The notes under the pieces: model-generated
The model's database searches: none
Told to the model about the DNA's origin: nothing
What the model saw: only the letters and a program-made list of their open reading frames with translations
Assembly (NCBI GenBank): GCA_002315335.1
Contig: DCGW01000084.1
Location: 60,231 to 78,136, forward strand
Length of the DNA stretch: 17,906 bases
Reading direction: 5' to 3'
Source: Firmicutes bacterium UBA1768
GTDB taxonomy: Bacteria > Bacillota > Clostridia > Peptostreptococcales > Anaerovoracaceae
In this document: positions 1 through 8,347 of the stretch, piece by piece
Position numbering within the stretch: position 1 is the first letter of the stretch
Layout of the letters: each line of letters starts with the position of its first letter
Made by a program: the position numbers and the translations under genes

Positions 1-21
1 TGCCGATTCCAGCACAACCGC
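1..21 (-). tRNA. tRNA-Leu, 5' end only (cut by window edge)
   Basis: The minus strand from 21 down to 1 reads GCGGTTG, TG, then CTGGAATCGGCA. This is the layout of a bacterial leucine tRNA: a seven-base acceptor strand, U8, and the GGAA...GGCA D-arm typical of class II tRNA-Leu. A near-consensus promoter lies about 33 bases upstream on the same strand. The anticodon, variable arm and 3' acceptor strand lie outside the window, so the isoacceptor cannot be stated. A tRNA-Ser is less likely because those usually start GGAGAG. This rests on pattern recognition of 21 bases, not on a folded structure. Confidence 0.7.
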
Positions 22-53
22 ATATTTAGTATCTGTCGTTTGCTGACTTGTAC

Positions 54-82
54 ATGATACTTCAGAAACGGTCGTATGTCAA
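54..82 (-). promoter_or_regulatory. sigma-A-type promoter for the tRNA-Leu
   Basis: On the minus strand a TTGACA -35 box (82-77) is followed after exactly 17 bases by a TATCAT -10 box (59-54). Transcription would start near 47, giving a leader of about 26 bases before tRNA position 1 at 21. The match to consensus is strong, as expected for a stable-RNA promoter. Confidence 0.8.
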
Positions 83-169
83 GCAGTTTTTTCATTAATT
101 TTCATTCTTTTTCAGGATGGCATCCACATCGAAAAGAGGTCGAGATTTTCGACATAAGTCAAATAGCTT

Positions 170-757
170 TTAACCTTCATTATTCAGCTTTTCCAATTCC
201 TTTGCAACATTTTCTCTGGTTTTTTCAACCGTCTCAGAATTATCAATCACAGTACACGATCTGTTAAACCGTTCCTCTCTCGACATCTGATTTGCCATCC
301 TGTCGAGAACCTCCTGCCTCGTAACTCCATCTCTTTTCATTACTCTTTCAACACGAACCTCGTCATCCGCATCTACTATCCATAGCCTGTCAATAATAGC
401 ATCATAACCCGCTTCAATAAGCGTAGCAGCATCTAAAAAGGTATGCTTGCTTTCTGACGCCTTAATCTGCCTAATTATTTCCTCATGAATCCTGCTGTTC
501 ATAATAATGTTTAGCTTTGCAAGCGCAGTCTTGTCCGAAAAAACCAGCATGCCAAGCTCACGCCTCTTAAGACAGCCCTCTTCATCAATATATTCATCTC
601 CAAAATTAGCTGCTATTTCCTCAAGCGCAGGGCTCCCGGGTTCCACAATCATTCTTGACACTTTATCTGCATCAACAATAGTGTAGCCCAATTCCTTTAA
701 ATAATCTGATACAGTTGATTTTCCAGCACCTATTCCTCCGGTTAAACCTATTAACAT
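170..757 (-). CDS. coaE: dephospho-CoA kinase CoaE
   Basis: This enzyme phosphorylates the 3'-hydroxyl of dephospho-CoA with ATP, the last step of coenzyme A synthesis, in the cytoplasm. The 195-residue length is normal for the family. The N-terminus carries the P-loop GGIGAGKS (residues 7-14), followed by the DADKVSR segment (about 29-35) typical of CoaE. An adenylate-kinase-like lid region follows in the C-terminal half (VERVMKRDG). The ATG at 757 is preceded by AAAGGAT at good spacing. The gene starts 17 bases after the polA stop, so the two are almost certainly co-transcribed, a common polA-coaE order in Firmicutes. The 148 bases downstream, before the tRNA, hold no gene, only an imperfect hairpin near 127-155. 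Confidence 0.96.
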   Translation of the reverse strand: MLIGLTGGIGAGKSTVSDYLKELGYTIVDADKVSRMIVEPGSPALEEIAANFGDEYIDEEGCLKRRELGMLVFSDKTALAKLNIIMNSRIHEEIIRQIKASESKHTFLDAATLIEAGYDAIIDRLWIVDADDEVRVERVMKRDGVTRQEVLDRMANQMSREERFNRSCTVIDNSETVEKTRENVAKELEKLNNEG

Positions 758-774
758 CGTTATTATCCTTTCTG

Positions 775-3582
775 TCAGTGAACTTCATACCAATTACTTC
801 CCTTTTCGAGGCCAACCTCCAAAGGCACTGCAAGTTCTAACGCCTGTGACATATTTCTTCTGAGAAGTTCCTCAACCTTGTCAACCTCTTCTGGTGGAGC
901 AACAATGATCAGCTCATCGTGAACCTGAAGTATAAGCTTTGCCTTCATGTTCTTATCTCGTAGTTCATCATAAACCTTTATCATCGCTATTTTAATAATA
1001 TCAGCAGCAGAGCCCTGAATAGGAGAATTCATTGCAAGCCTTTCTCCAAGCTGACGCCTGATAAAGTTTGAAGCTTTGATATCCGGTATTTCTCTGCGTC
1101 TGCCGCTAATGGTTGTCACAAACCCGTCTTTTCTGCAACCCTCCACGGTTTTGTCCATATAGCTTTTAACGCCCTTATATTTTTCAAAGTAGTCGGCAAT
1201 ATATTCGCTTGCCTGTTTTCTTGTGATTTTCAGGTTTTCCGAAAGTCCAAAGCCGCTCATACCGTAAATTACACCAAAATTTACCGCCTTTGCAGAGCTT
1301 CTCTGCGCAGAAGTCACTTCATCCTCATTGATTTCAAACACCTTTGCAGCTGTTGCCCTGTGGATATCGGCTCCGCTCCTGAACGCCTCTATCATGCCCT
1401 CATCTCCAGAAACGTGAGCTAAAACCCTCAGTTCAATCTGGGAATAGTCAGCATCAACCATAACCCAGCCCTCGTCAGCAATAAACGCCCGCCTTAGCTG
1501 CCTTCCAAGCTCTGTCCTTACCGGGATATTCTGAAGGTTAGGCTCGGTACAGCTGATTCTTCCAGTTGCTGTTCCAGTCTGCTGAAAATGCGCCCTTATC
1601 CTGCCATCACTGCCAATAAGAGGCAGCAAACCCTCAACATAGGTGGACTTCAGCTTAGTAAGAGTTCTGTATTCGAGAATATAATCTATTATTTCATAAT
1701 CCTCACGCAGCTTTTCAAGTACGTCAACGCTTGTGGAATAACCAGTTTTGGTCTTCTTTCCTGACGGCATCCCAAGCTTTTCAAATAGTATCACTCCAAG
1801 CTGCTTCGGAGAATTGATATTAAAGCTCTCGCCCGCCATATCATATATCGTATCAGAAAGTCCCTCCAGCCTGTCATTTATAATTGTGCCGATTTCATTC
1901 AAAACGTCGCTGTCGGTTCTAAAGCCTATGGTTTCCATGGCAGCAAATATCTCAATTAGCGGGAATTCAATCTCATAGCATAGTCTGTCAAGCTCCCATT
2001 CAGCCATTCTTCCCCGCTGCACAGGTTCAACCAAAGCACAAAGCCTGAATATCTCAAGGGCATATTCCGCAAGCTTTGTGTCATTATCAGCGAACAAATC
2101 CACCTGAGAGTTAACCTTCATAAACTCACTCTCGTCCATAATATCGGTACCGCCGTACCTTACTGACATATTCTTTAATCCGAAATCGGAACGCGAGGGT
2201 TCGAGCACGTACTCCGCTATGCCTGTATCATATTCCGTATTAAACCTCAGAGGCTCAAAATCACCGCTTGCAAAGCCTTCTCCCATGCAAACACAGTTTA
2301 GCATATAGTAGTCGTCCTTTAGAAGGTGACCCTTGATGCCCACATAAGCCTCTGATACCATCATTGCAGCCGCCGCAACAGATTTTCCGGCAGTAAGGTA
2401 ATACAGGTCTTCTTTTATCAAAAATGCAGCGCCATATATTTCTGGAGCTTTTACATGGTTATTGTCTCCAAAGACCTTCAGATAAACAAAGACACCCTCG
2501 TTTTTCAGCTCACCAAAGAGATTTTTCAGATCGTCTTCTGAAGGGGAAAAACCATCTCTGCCTTCGATATGAATGATTACATTTTCTGGTAATTCAGGAA
2601 TATTTTTACAATGAATACCACCCGCTTCTGTGTATGACTCTTCAAAACCCGCGCCTTCAGCAGCACCAGCCTTCATTTCGGCACTTCCGGCTTCAGCTGC
2701 AAAGTTCCCAAGCCAGGTCTTATCTATCTTACTGATAAGACTGAAAAGCTCCAGCTCACGATAAACCTTTAAAACCTCTGCTTTATCAGGTGTATCAAGC
2801 CTGAATTCCTCAAAATCAATTTCCAACGGAGCATTAGTATTGATAGTCGCAAGCTTCTTGCTCATCAAAGCCTGTGCCCTGTACTCCTCAACCTTAGCTC
2901 TTAAGCCGGCTTTTGTTATCTTTTCATAGTTCTGCACGAGGTTTTCTACAGAGCCAAACTTTTCTATAAGTTTAATTCCGGTCTTCTCTCCAACGCCTGG
3001 AATTCCCGGAATATTATCCGAGGAGTCTCCCATCAGTCCCTTAAGGTCGATAAACTGCTGAGGTGTCATGTTATATCTTTCAAACATTGCGTCCTCGTCG
3101 TAAAAATCGAAGTCTGATACTCCCCGCTTAGTAATAATTACCCTTGTGGTATCTGAAACCAGCTGAAGCGCATCCTTATCCCCGGTTATTACGAGTGGTT
3201 CCAGTCCGGCCGCTTCTCCTCTTCTGGCAACAGTTCCTATAATATCATCTGCCTCAAAGCCCGGCAGTTCAAGGATTTTTATGTCCATTGCTTTGAGAAC
3301 CTTTTTCAGCAAAGGAAACTGTTCAGCAAGCTCAAAAGGCATTTTCTTTCTGCCGGCCTTGTACTCAGCATATTCCTTGTGTCTGAAGGTTGGCTCCTTA
3401 AGGTCAAAAGCCACACAGATGTATTCAGGCTTATGCTCTCCAATAAGAGAATTAAGCATTCCCACAAAGCCATATACAGCATTTGTGTGTATTCCACTCT
3501 TTGTAGAAAGCGGCGGAATTGCATAAAATGCCCTGTTGATAAGGCTATTTCCGTCAATCGCAATAATTGTCTTTTCGCTCAT
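775..3582 (-). CDS. polA: DNA polymerase I
   Basis: This is the repair and Okazaki-fragment polymerase, 935 residues. The 5'-3' exonuclease domain spans about 1-290, with GFEADD (108-113), GDKDALQL (134-141) and the helix-hairpin-helix segment GIPGVGEKT (193-201). The middle domain (about 320-500) holds the 3'-5' exonuclease fold, but the acidic DxE motif is replaced (VIIHIEG at 335-341), so proofreading is probably lost, as in Bacillus and Thermus enzymes. The polymerase domain has motif A with Asp710/Asp712 (DYSQIELR from 712), the O-helix SSAKAVNFGVIYG with Phe769, and motif C HDE at 888-890. I chose the ATG at 3582 because GGAGGAAATA stands directly before it; an in-frame ATG at 3615 has no such site and lies in the hisA terminator. 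CoaE follows in the same operon. No convincing promoter lies between the hisA terminator and this start. Confidence 0.98.
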   Translation of the reverse strand: MSEKTIIAIDGNSLINRAFYAIPPLSTKSGIHTNAVYGFVGMLNSLIGEHKPEYICVAFDLKEPTFRHKEYAEYKAGRKKMPFELAEQFPLLKKVLKAMDIKILELPGFEADDIIGTVARRGEAAGLEPLVITGDKDALQLVSDTTRVIITKRGVSDFDFYDEDAMFERYNMTPQQFIDLKGLMGDSSDNIPGIPGVGEKTGIKLIEKFGSVENLVQNYEKITKAGLRAKVEEYRAQALMSKKLATINTNAPLEIDFEEFRLDTPDKAEVLKVYRELELFSLISKIDKTWLGNFAAEAGSAEMKAGAAEGAGFEESYTEAGGIHCKNIPELPENVIIHIEGRDGFSPSEDDLKNLFGELKNEGVFVYLKVFGDNNHVKAPEIYGAAFLIKEDLYYLTAGKSVAAAAMMVSEAYVGIKGHLLKDDYYMLNCVCMGEGFASGDFEPLRFNTEYDTGIAEYVLEPSRSDFGLKNMSVRYGGTDIMDESEFMKVNSQVDLFADNDTKLAEYALEIFRLCALVEPVQRGRMAEWELDRLCYEIEFPLIEIFAAMETIGFRTDSDVLNEIGTIINDRLEGLSDTIYDMAGESFNINSPKQLGVILFEKLGMPSGKKTKTGYSTSVDVLEKLREDYEIIDYILEYRTLTKLKSTYVEGLLPLIGSDGRIRAHFQQTGTATGRISCTEPNLQNIPVRTELGRQLRRAFIADEGWVMVDADYSQIELRVLAHVSGDEGMIEAFRSGADIHRATAAKVFEINEDEVTSAQRSSAKAVNFGVIYGMSGFGLSENLKITRKQASEYIADYFEKYKGVKSYMDKTVEGCRKDGFVTTISGRRREIPDIKASNFIRRQLGERLAMNSPIQGSAADIIKIAMIKVYDELRDKNMKAKLILQVHDELIIVAPPEEVDKVEELLRRNMSQALELAVPLEVGLEKGSNWYEVH

Positions 3583-3594
3583 TATTTCCTCCGA

Positions 3595-3629
3595 AATACA
3601 AGAAAAGCCCTGCACTGGATATGCAGGGC
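3595..3629 (-). terminator. intrinsic terminator of hisA
   Basis: On the minus strand GCCCTGCA (3629-3622) pairs perfectly with TGCAGGGC (3614-3607) around a seven-base loop and is followed by TTTTCTTGTATTT. This is a GC-rich eight-base-pair stem with a T-rich tail, ten bases after the hisA stop. It lies immediately before the polA ribosome site, so it may also limit read-through into polA. Confidence 0.85.
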
Positions 3630-3638
3630 AACCGGTCT

Positions 3639-4340
3639 TTATAATACGTCTGCAAGCTTAATGCTTCCTGTATAAAGGGCTTTGCCTATTATGCACCCGT
3701 ATACTCCCATTTCCTTAAGTCTTCTTACATCTTCAGCAGTGGTCACTCCGCCCGAAGCGATTAGCTTTGACTTGATTTTTGACTGCATATGGGCAATTTC
3801 TTCAAAGTTAGGTCCGGCCAACATCCCATCCTTTGAAATATCTGTATATACTACTGTTTTCAAACCGTAGGTTTCCATTTCCATCGCCAAGTCCACGGCA
3901 GTTACATCTGTAAGCTCTGTCCAGCCTTTAACAGCAACATATCCGTTTTTTGCATCAAGCGAAACCGCAATTTTTTCTCCGTAGGCTGCAAGCGCTTCCT
4001 TTAAGAAAGGCTTGTTGCTGAGAGCTGAGGTTCCTAAGATTACCCTTGTCACCCCGGCTTCTATCATTTCGTCAACATACTTCATATCGCGGATACCTCC
4101 GCCAAACTGTACTGGTACATTTGCCGCCTTAACAATATTTTTAATAAGCTTCTTGTTAACAGCTTCGCCTACGAGTGCTCCGTCAAGGTCAATAATATGA
4201 AGGTTTTTGCCACCCTGTGAAATCCAGTTTTCGGCAACCTTAACAGGGTCGTCTCCGTAGGTTTCAAGTCTTGCAAAGTCACCCTGTACAAGTCTTACAC
4301 ACTTTCCGTTTCTAATATCTATTGCAGGAAAAATATTCAT
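3639..4340 (-). CDS. hisA: ProFAR isomerase HisA
   Basis: HisA converts ProFAR to PRFAR in histidine synthesis. The 233-residue (beta/alpha)8 barrel is of usual length. Asp8 in FPAIDIRNGKCVRL is the expected catalytic base and Asp129 in AVSLDAKNG the expected acid. Both phosphate-binding halves are visible: FGGGIR (79-84) with ILGTSAL (101-107), and ASGGV (195-199) with IIGKALY (217-223). The ATG at 4340 follows AAAGGAG. It has its own promoter (4399-4427) and terminator (3595-3629), and no other histidine gene is adjacent. A dual HisA/TrpF (PriA-like) role cannot be excluded from sequence alone, but nothing here points to it. Confidence 0.96.
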   Translation of the reverse strand: MNIFPAIDIRNGKCVRLVQGDFARLETYGDDPVKVAENWISQGGKNLHIIDLDGALVGEAVNKKLIKNIVKAANVPVQFGGGIRDMKYVDEMIEAGVTRVILGTSALSNKPFLKEALAAYGEKIAVSLDAKNGYVAVKGWTELTDVTAVDLAMEMETYGLKTVVYTDISKDGMLAGPNFEEIAHMQSKIKSKLIASGGVTTAEDVRRLKEMGVYGCIIGKALYTGSIKLADVL

Positions 4341-4398
4341 TTTGAACTCCTTTACCGTCTGAAATCAACTGACAAACAATCAGCAAGCCATTTAATAT

Positions 4399-4427
4399 AT
4401 TATATGCGTCGCAAAGACAATTAACAA
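4399..4427 (-). promoter_or_regulatory. promoter of hisA
   Basis: On the minus strand a TTGTTA -35 box (4427-4422) and a perfect TATAAT -10 box (4404-4399) are separated by exactly 17 bases. The predicted start near 4392 leaves a leader of about 50 bases before the hisA ATG. The -35 box begins only 12 bases after the stop of the upstream amidohydrolase gene. Confidence 0.78.
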
Positions 4428-4439
4428 GAGTTTTTTGTC

Positions 4440-6185
4440 TTATACTTCCTTATACCATTCTCCCTTGAACATACTGTTCAAAATTTCTGTCGACATAATC
4501 TCTGTGTCAGGAATTGTAAGTAAGTCCTTAGAGAACAAGCAAATTGAAGCTTCCTTTCCGACCGCAATTGAACCAAAGGCGTCTTCCTTTCTCATCTGGT
4601 AAGCTCCACCGATAGTCATTGCATTTATGGCCTGCTCTCTGGTAAGCTTTTCTGATCCATTTAACAGAGTATCCGGGTCATCGTTGTTAAAGGTCCTTGT
4701 GGTTAATACGTGGAAGCATTCTATGCTTTCATAAGTAAAGGATGCACCTAAGTCAGTTCCGAAGGAAACATTTGCACCGGCCTTAATAAATGACTGCATA
4801 GGATATTGTTCTGCGGCTCTTTCTTCACCCAAGAGAGCCACCTGTACATTATAATACTTAGGATCCTTAGCACACCATGGATTTAAGACCGCAATAACAT
4901 TTAAGTCAGCAAACCTTGCGAAATCAGCTTCATCTACTAATGCTAAGTGAGCAATTGCGTTTCTGCACTCTCTGACAGTGTCCTTGCCGACCTTATCAGC
5001 AGCATATTCAATCGCAGTCAACACATCTGAAACCGCCTGATCTCCCATGCAGTGGAAGTGACAGGACATACCGTTTTCATTTGCTTTGGCAATCACTTCT
5101 CCCATTCTCTTTATCGCTTCTTCGCCTTCCCACATCGGAGTTCCGTACCACTCATCATCAGGCCAGTAAGTGTAAGGCTCACTCAGATATGCGCCTGCAT
5201 TTTCAATGATGCCGTCAACAAAGAACTTCACCGTGGTCAGTTCAAAGTTACCGCCCTTAGTCTCGTCTCTCAGCTTTATTGCTTCGTCAACATCATTTAT
5301 CGCGTCCTCATTGTTTTGTATTACAAAGGAAGCCTGCTCATAGCAACGCAGCTTACCTGCCTTGTCCAATTCTTCAGCATAGGTAATCGACGGATATTTA
5401 TATACATCATATTTCTCGTTGTCGAGAGCCTGGAACCTTGTCACATAACCCTGTTCTAAGCAAAAGTCGTCCGCGCTCTGAATTGCTTCATAATAGGTTT
5501 CCTTCGATCTTTCAGGCTTACATGGGTCAATCAGATATTGGGCATTGTCCGTGAATTGGCCGAGCGGCTCACCCGTTTCAGGGTCCTTAGCTATGTCTCC
5601 TCCTTCCGGATTAGGAGTTTCCTTAGTCACGCCAGACATATCAAGCAGTGCCTTGTTTACCCAATAGGTATGGCCATCACTTGACATACATAAGATTGGC
5701 TTGTCAGATATACCCTCAAGCATCTGCCATGTAGGAATATTGTACTTTTCCTTGGCAAAGGCTTTAGCATCCCAGCCATTAACATAATAGAATTCCATCT
5801 CAGGATGAGCATCGACAAAGTCCTTAATCTGTTTTAGTATAGCATCCTTGTCTGAATCTGCTTCTAAGCTGCACATTACATCTAATTTTCCAACCATCAG
5901 CTGGTTTACATGTGTGTGCGCGTCTACCAAAGCAGGTGTAATTAATTCACCGTTGTCATAGGTCTCAACAATTGTGTCGTCACCTATGTACTTCTCTACA
6001 TCCTCTTTATTGCCTACATAAATGAACTTCCCGTCTTTTATTGCGAGAGCTTCGGCATAAAGGTTATTTTCATCGGCTGTGTATATTTTTCCGTAAATTA
6101 CCTTGTCCGCCTTGTCACCGCTGCCGCAGCCAAACAGGCATAGAACGCAAACCGCTATTAAAATAATTGTCAGTAGCTTTTTCAT
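4440..6185 (-). CDS. YtcJ-type amidohydrolase lipoprotein
   Basis: A 581-residue amidohydrolase_3 (YtcJ-like) enzyme that should cleave an amide, carbamate or similar bond; the substrate is not known. The N-terminus is a lipoprotein signal: MKKLLT, a hydrophobic stretch, then the lipobox LFGC with lipid-accepting Cys20. The enzyme is therefore probably tethered on the outside of the membrane. Likely metal ligands follow family order: HTH (90-92), Lys320 in VKFFVDG (candidate carboxylated lysine), His378 in HFHCMGDQA, His413 in AHL and Asp478 in GTD. I chose the ATG at 6185 because GAGG precedes it and it starts the signal peptide; the in-frame ATG at 6218 has no ribosome site and would add a charged extension. 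It is the last gene of the operon starting at 8166. Confidence 0.9.
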   Translation of the reverse strand: MKKLLTIILIAVCVLCLFGCGSGDKADKVIYGKIYTADENNLYAEALAIKDGKFIYVGNKEDVEKYIGDDTIVETYDNGELITPALVDAHTHVNQLMVGKLDVMCSLEADSDKDAILKQIKDFVDAHPEMEFYYVNGWDAKAFAKEKYNIPTWQMLEGISDKPILCMSSDGHTYWVNKALLDMSGVTKETPNPEGGDIAKDPETGEPLGQFTDNAQYLIDPCKPERSKETYYEAIQSADDFCLEQGYVTRFQALDNEKYDVYKYPSITYAEELDKAGKLRCYEQASFVIQNNEDAINDVDEAIKLRDETKGGNFELTTVKFFVDGIIENAGAYLSEPYTYWPDDEWYGTPMWEGEEAIKRMGEVIAKANENGMSCHFHCMGDQAVSDVLTAIEYAADKVGKDTVRECRNAIAHLALVDEADFARFADLNVIAVLNPWCAKDPKYYNVQVALLGEERAAEQYPMQSFIKAGANVSFGTDLGASFTYESIECFHVLTTRTFNNDDPDTLLNGSEKLTREQAINAMTIGGAYQMRKEDAFGSIAVGKEASICLFSKDLLTIPDTEIMSTEILNSMFKGEWYKEV

Positions 6186-6262
6186 AACAGACCTCATCTC
6201 ACTTTTCTTCTTTTGCATGATCGATATTAATCAAAAAATTTAAAGTAAAATAACTCGATTTT

Positions 6263-7186
6263 CTAATCAAGCGTTTTTACCACATATGCCTTTTCCAAAA
6301 AATAGGTAAACAGCTTTAGTGCCGTATCCCTATCAGTGTAGTTATCAGCATTTTCTGCTTTATTCAGATGTTTCACTACCGCAGCCTCAGGGTGAAACTG
6401 TGCGCCTAAAATCAGAGTCTTATCAGTTCTCTCTATCCCTTCTATAATCTCACAGCCACTCCCAAAGGCGGTTGCTGTGACCTTCAGCTTTGTTCCTTCG
6501 ACAGACCTTACTGCCTGATGGTGCCACGAAGGCATTTTTGTCAGCTTATCACATTTATAAATATCATAAAGAATTGAATTTTTATCTGTAATATCTATAT
6601 CATGTTGATTGAAATCACGATAACCACCCGGCAAAGGCTTTCTGTTTCTATGCTCATAATAATATTTAAGCCCCTGCTTTTTTACGAATACTCTGAGGTC
6701 CTGAATCATTGAAGCACCGGATACAACAGCAAGCATCTGCATGCCCCTGCAGATGCCTACAGTCTTAATATTCTTCTCAATACAGCACGACATAAGCAGA
6801 TAGTCACTCACATCTCTGGTAGCATTATAGTTCTTTTCGTATAAATTGCCATGCCAACGCTCAGGCTCTTTAATCAAAGTCGGTGAAATATCTTCTCCTC
6901 CCGAAAATATTACCGCATCAACACCCTTCAGCACTTCCTCGGCATTTGAATTATGATGCTTATTCGCTTTTACTATATTGGCATATTTCTGCGAAAGGAA
7001 GTCAAATTTATCCACTCCTATGAGCGCAATTTTTCCGTCCTTGTAGTCAAGGTCGTAGTCAATAACCTGATCAAGAAGCACCGGCTCTCCTCCGGCCTCC
7101 TTTATTACCGTAACAAAGTTTTTATATGAATTTCTCTCCGTATCGGCACGCCAGGCTATTCCAATCCGTATTGTTTCTTTACTCAT
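6263..7186 (-). CDS. peptidase C26 family class I glutamine amidotransferase-like hydrolase
   Basis: A 307-residue protein of the gamma-glutamyl hydrolase family (peptidase C26, related to PuuD). The expected triad is visible: nucleophile Cys146 in GICRGMQ, then His265 and Glu267 in FHPEA. SGGEDISP (95-102) is the usual glycine-rich segment before the nucleophile. No signal peptide is present, so it should act in the cytoplasm, splitting a gamma-glutamyl amide or similar substrate. Its ATG overlaps the stop of the upstream hydrolase by one base (TAATG at 7188-7184), which implies translational coupling; AAGGAAG provides the ribosome site. The family is secure, the substrate is not. The enzyme sits between two lipoprotein hydrolases in one operon, which suggests stepwise breakdown of an imported compound. 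Confidence 0.88.
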   Translation of the reverse strand: MSKETIRIGIAWRADTERNSYKNFVTVIKEAGGEPVLLDQVIDYDLDYKDGKIALIGVDKFDFLSQKYANIVKANKHHNSNAEEVLKGVDAVIFSGGEDISPTLIKEPERWHGNLYEKNYNATRDVSDYLLMSCCIEKNIKTVGICRGMQMLAVVSGASMIQDLRVFVKKQGLKYYYEHRNRKPLPGGYRDFNQHDIDITDKNSILYDIYKCDKLTKMPSWHHQAVRSVEGTKLKVTATAFGSGCEIIEGIERTDKTLILGAQFHPEAAVVKHLNKAENADNYTDRDTALKLFTYFLEKAYVVKTLD

Positions 7187-8166
7187 TATTGAACTTCCTT
7201 ATTCAAAGTTCCTGTATCAAGCCATGTGAGAATATCTGCTGCACATTTTTTCGGCATTTCAAAATGAATATTGTGCCCTATGCCTTCGTAGTTTACATAA
7301 CTGTTTTCATCCACTTCAAAAATATCAAGGAGCTCCTGCTGATATTCAGTTAATGCCATTCCGTCGGCATCACCATGTAAAACCAAAACAGGAATACTAT
7401 GGTCGATTTGGTCATACAGGTCTGTCATATTCATGGTTACAAATCCCAAGCAAATGTTTTTCCAGGCTTTCTTAGATAAAGCCTGTGCTTCTTCCTTCAT
7501 GCAGGATAAAAATTCATCAAATACATCTGCAAATTCTTCTTCAGCTAATGTTGTATTATACCATGTTTCCAAAAACTCATTTGAAAGCTTCTCATCTTCT
7601 CCCAAAGGTTCTATAAAATTTTCATATAAACCTATTAATCTATCATTCTGATAATTTATTATAGGAAGTGAGCTGACCAATACAATTTTTTCGCATTTTT
7701 CCGGGAACATTATTGAGAATAATTGAACTGTATAGCTTCCGAGCGAATGGCCAATAACCGTAGCTTTGTCAATATTCAAAGCATCACAGAATGCTTTTAA
7801 ATCAGTTGCGTAGGTTATAGGAGTATAGTAGCCGTCAGGGGCGTCACTTTTTCCCATACCTCTTAAATCAGGCATATATACATGATAGCCCGCTTCAGTA
7901 AAATAAGGTGCAACAAGGCTCCACGACCTTGAGTTATCAGTCATTCCATGCTGGAGTATCATAACAGGACCTTCCGGGTCTCCCATCTCAACATAGGACA
8001 TTTTTATACCAGTCGAAAGGTCTACATATTGCCTTGCATCGTTCCAGTCATCCTGTGAAATCTGCATAGGCAGTTCGTTCTTCTGTACAGTTGTATTTTC
8101 TCCGCATCCAGCAAAGGTAAGCATTACCAGGGCTGCCGCCAGAATAAGGCAAAAGACTTTTTTCAT
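7186..8166 (-). CDS. alpha/beta hydrolase lipoprotein
   Basis: A 326-residue alpha/beta hydrolase. The signal peptide MKKVFCLILAAALVMLTFAGC carries a lipobox (FAGC, Cys21), so the protein is probably anchored to the outer face of the membrane. The catalytic triad can be assigned: Ser141 in the elbow GHSLG (139-143), Asp266 in LHGDADG and His298 in GIGHN. LQHGMTDNSRSW (71-82) supplies the oxyanion region. The start at 8166 follows GTGGAGGAAAATCGA; an in-frame ATG at 8181 would put charged residues before the signal and lacks a site. It is the first gene of a three-gene operon behind a strong promoter. An esterase or amidase role is likely; the substrate cannot be read from sequence. Confidence 0.9.
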   Translation of the reverse strand: MKKVFCLILAAALVMLTFAGCGENTTVQKNELPMQISQDDWNDARQYVDLSTGIKMSYVEMGDPEGPVMILQHGMTDNSRSWSLVAPYFTEAGYHVYMPDLRGMGKSDAPDGYYTPITYATDLKAFCDALNIDKATVIGHSLGSYTVQLFSIMFPEKCEKIVLVSSLPIINYQNDRLIGLYENFIEPLGEDEKLSNEFLETWYNTTLAEEEFADVFDEFLSCMKEEAQALSKKAWKNICLGFVTMNMTDLYDQIDHSIPVLVLHGDADGMALTEYQQELLDIFEVDENSYVNYEGIGHNIHFEMPKKCAADILTWLDTGTLNKEVQ

Positions 8167-8271
8167 TCGATTTTCCTCCACTAATGTATTAAAAAATTCT
8201 ATAAATAATGTTAATAACGCCTGAATTTATATAAGTGTTCATAATAACACCATATTAATTCCGACATAATG

Positions 8272-8300
8272 ATGATAAAAAAAATATCGTAAAATGTCAA
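8272..8300 (-). promoter_or_regulatory. promoter of the three-gene hydrolase operon
   Basis: On the minus strand a perfect TTGACA (8300-8295) is followed after exactly 17 bases by TATCAT (8277-8272). The spacer is T-rich. Transcription would start near 8265, giving a leader of about 100 bases before the ATG at 8166. No obvious operator or riboswitch is seen in this leader, and no clear terminator for the gene ending at 8348 lies upstream of the promoter. Confidence 0.8.
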
Positions 8301-8347
8301 CTAAGGGTGTCATTAATTATCAACGTGAGCAATACCTATTTAAACCT

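Noticed and set aside
127..155. Imperfect hairpin after coaE (TCGAAAA/TTTTCGA stem with flanking wobble pairs)
   Set aside because: Weak stem, competing alternative folds and no clear T-tract, so not called as a terminator.
76..267. Plus-strand open frame of 63 residues at the left end
   Set aside because: It overlaps the end of coaE, has no ribosome site, and its composition does not look coding.
4414..4441. Inverted repeat AAGACAA/TTGTCTT as a terminator for the amidohydrolase operon
   Set aside because: Only seven AT-rich pairs with a 14-base loop and no T-tract on the minus strand; it also overlaps the hisA promoter.
5052..5459. Plus-strand open frame of 135 residues
   Set aside because: It lies wholly inside the amidohydrolase gene on the other strand, with no ribosome site or family motif; a shadow frame.
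8167..8271. Possible riboswitch in the roughly 100-base leader of the hydrolase operon
   Set aside because: The leader is AT-rich with no conserved motif or strong stem that I could recognise.
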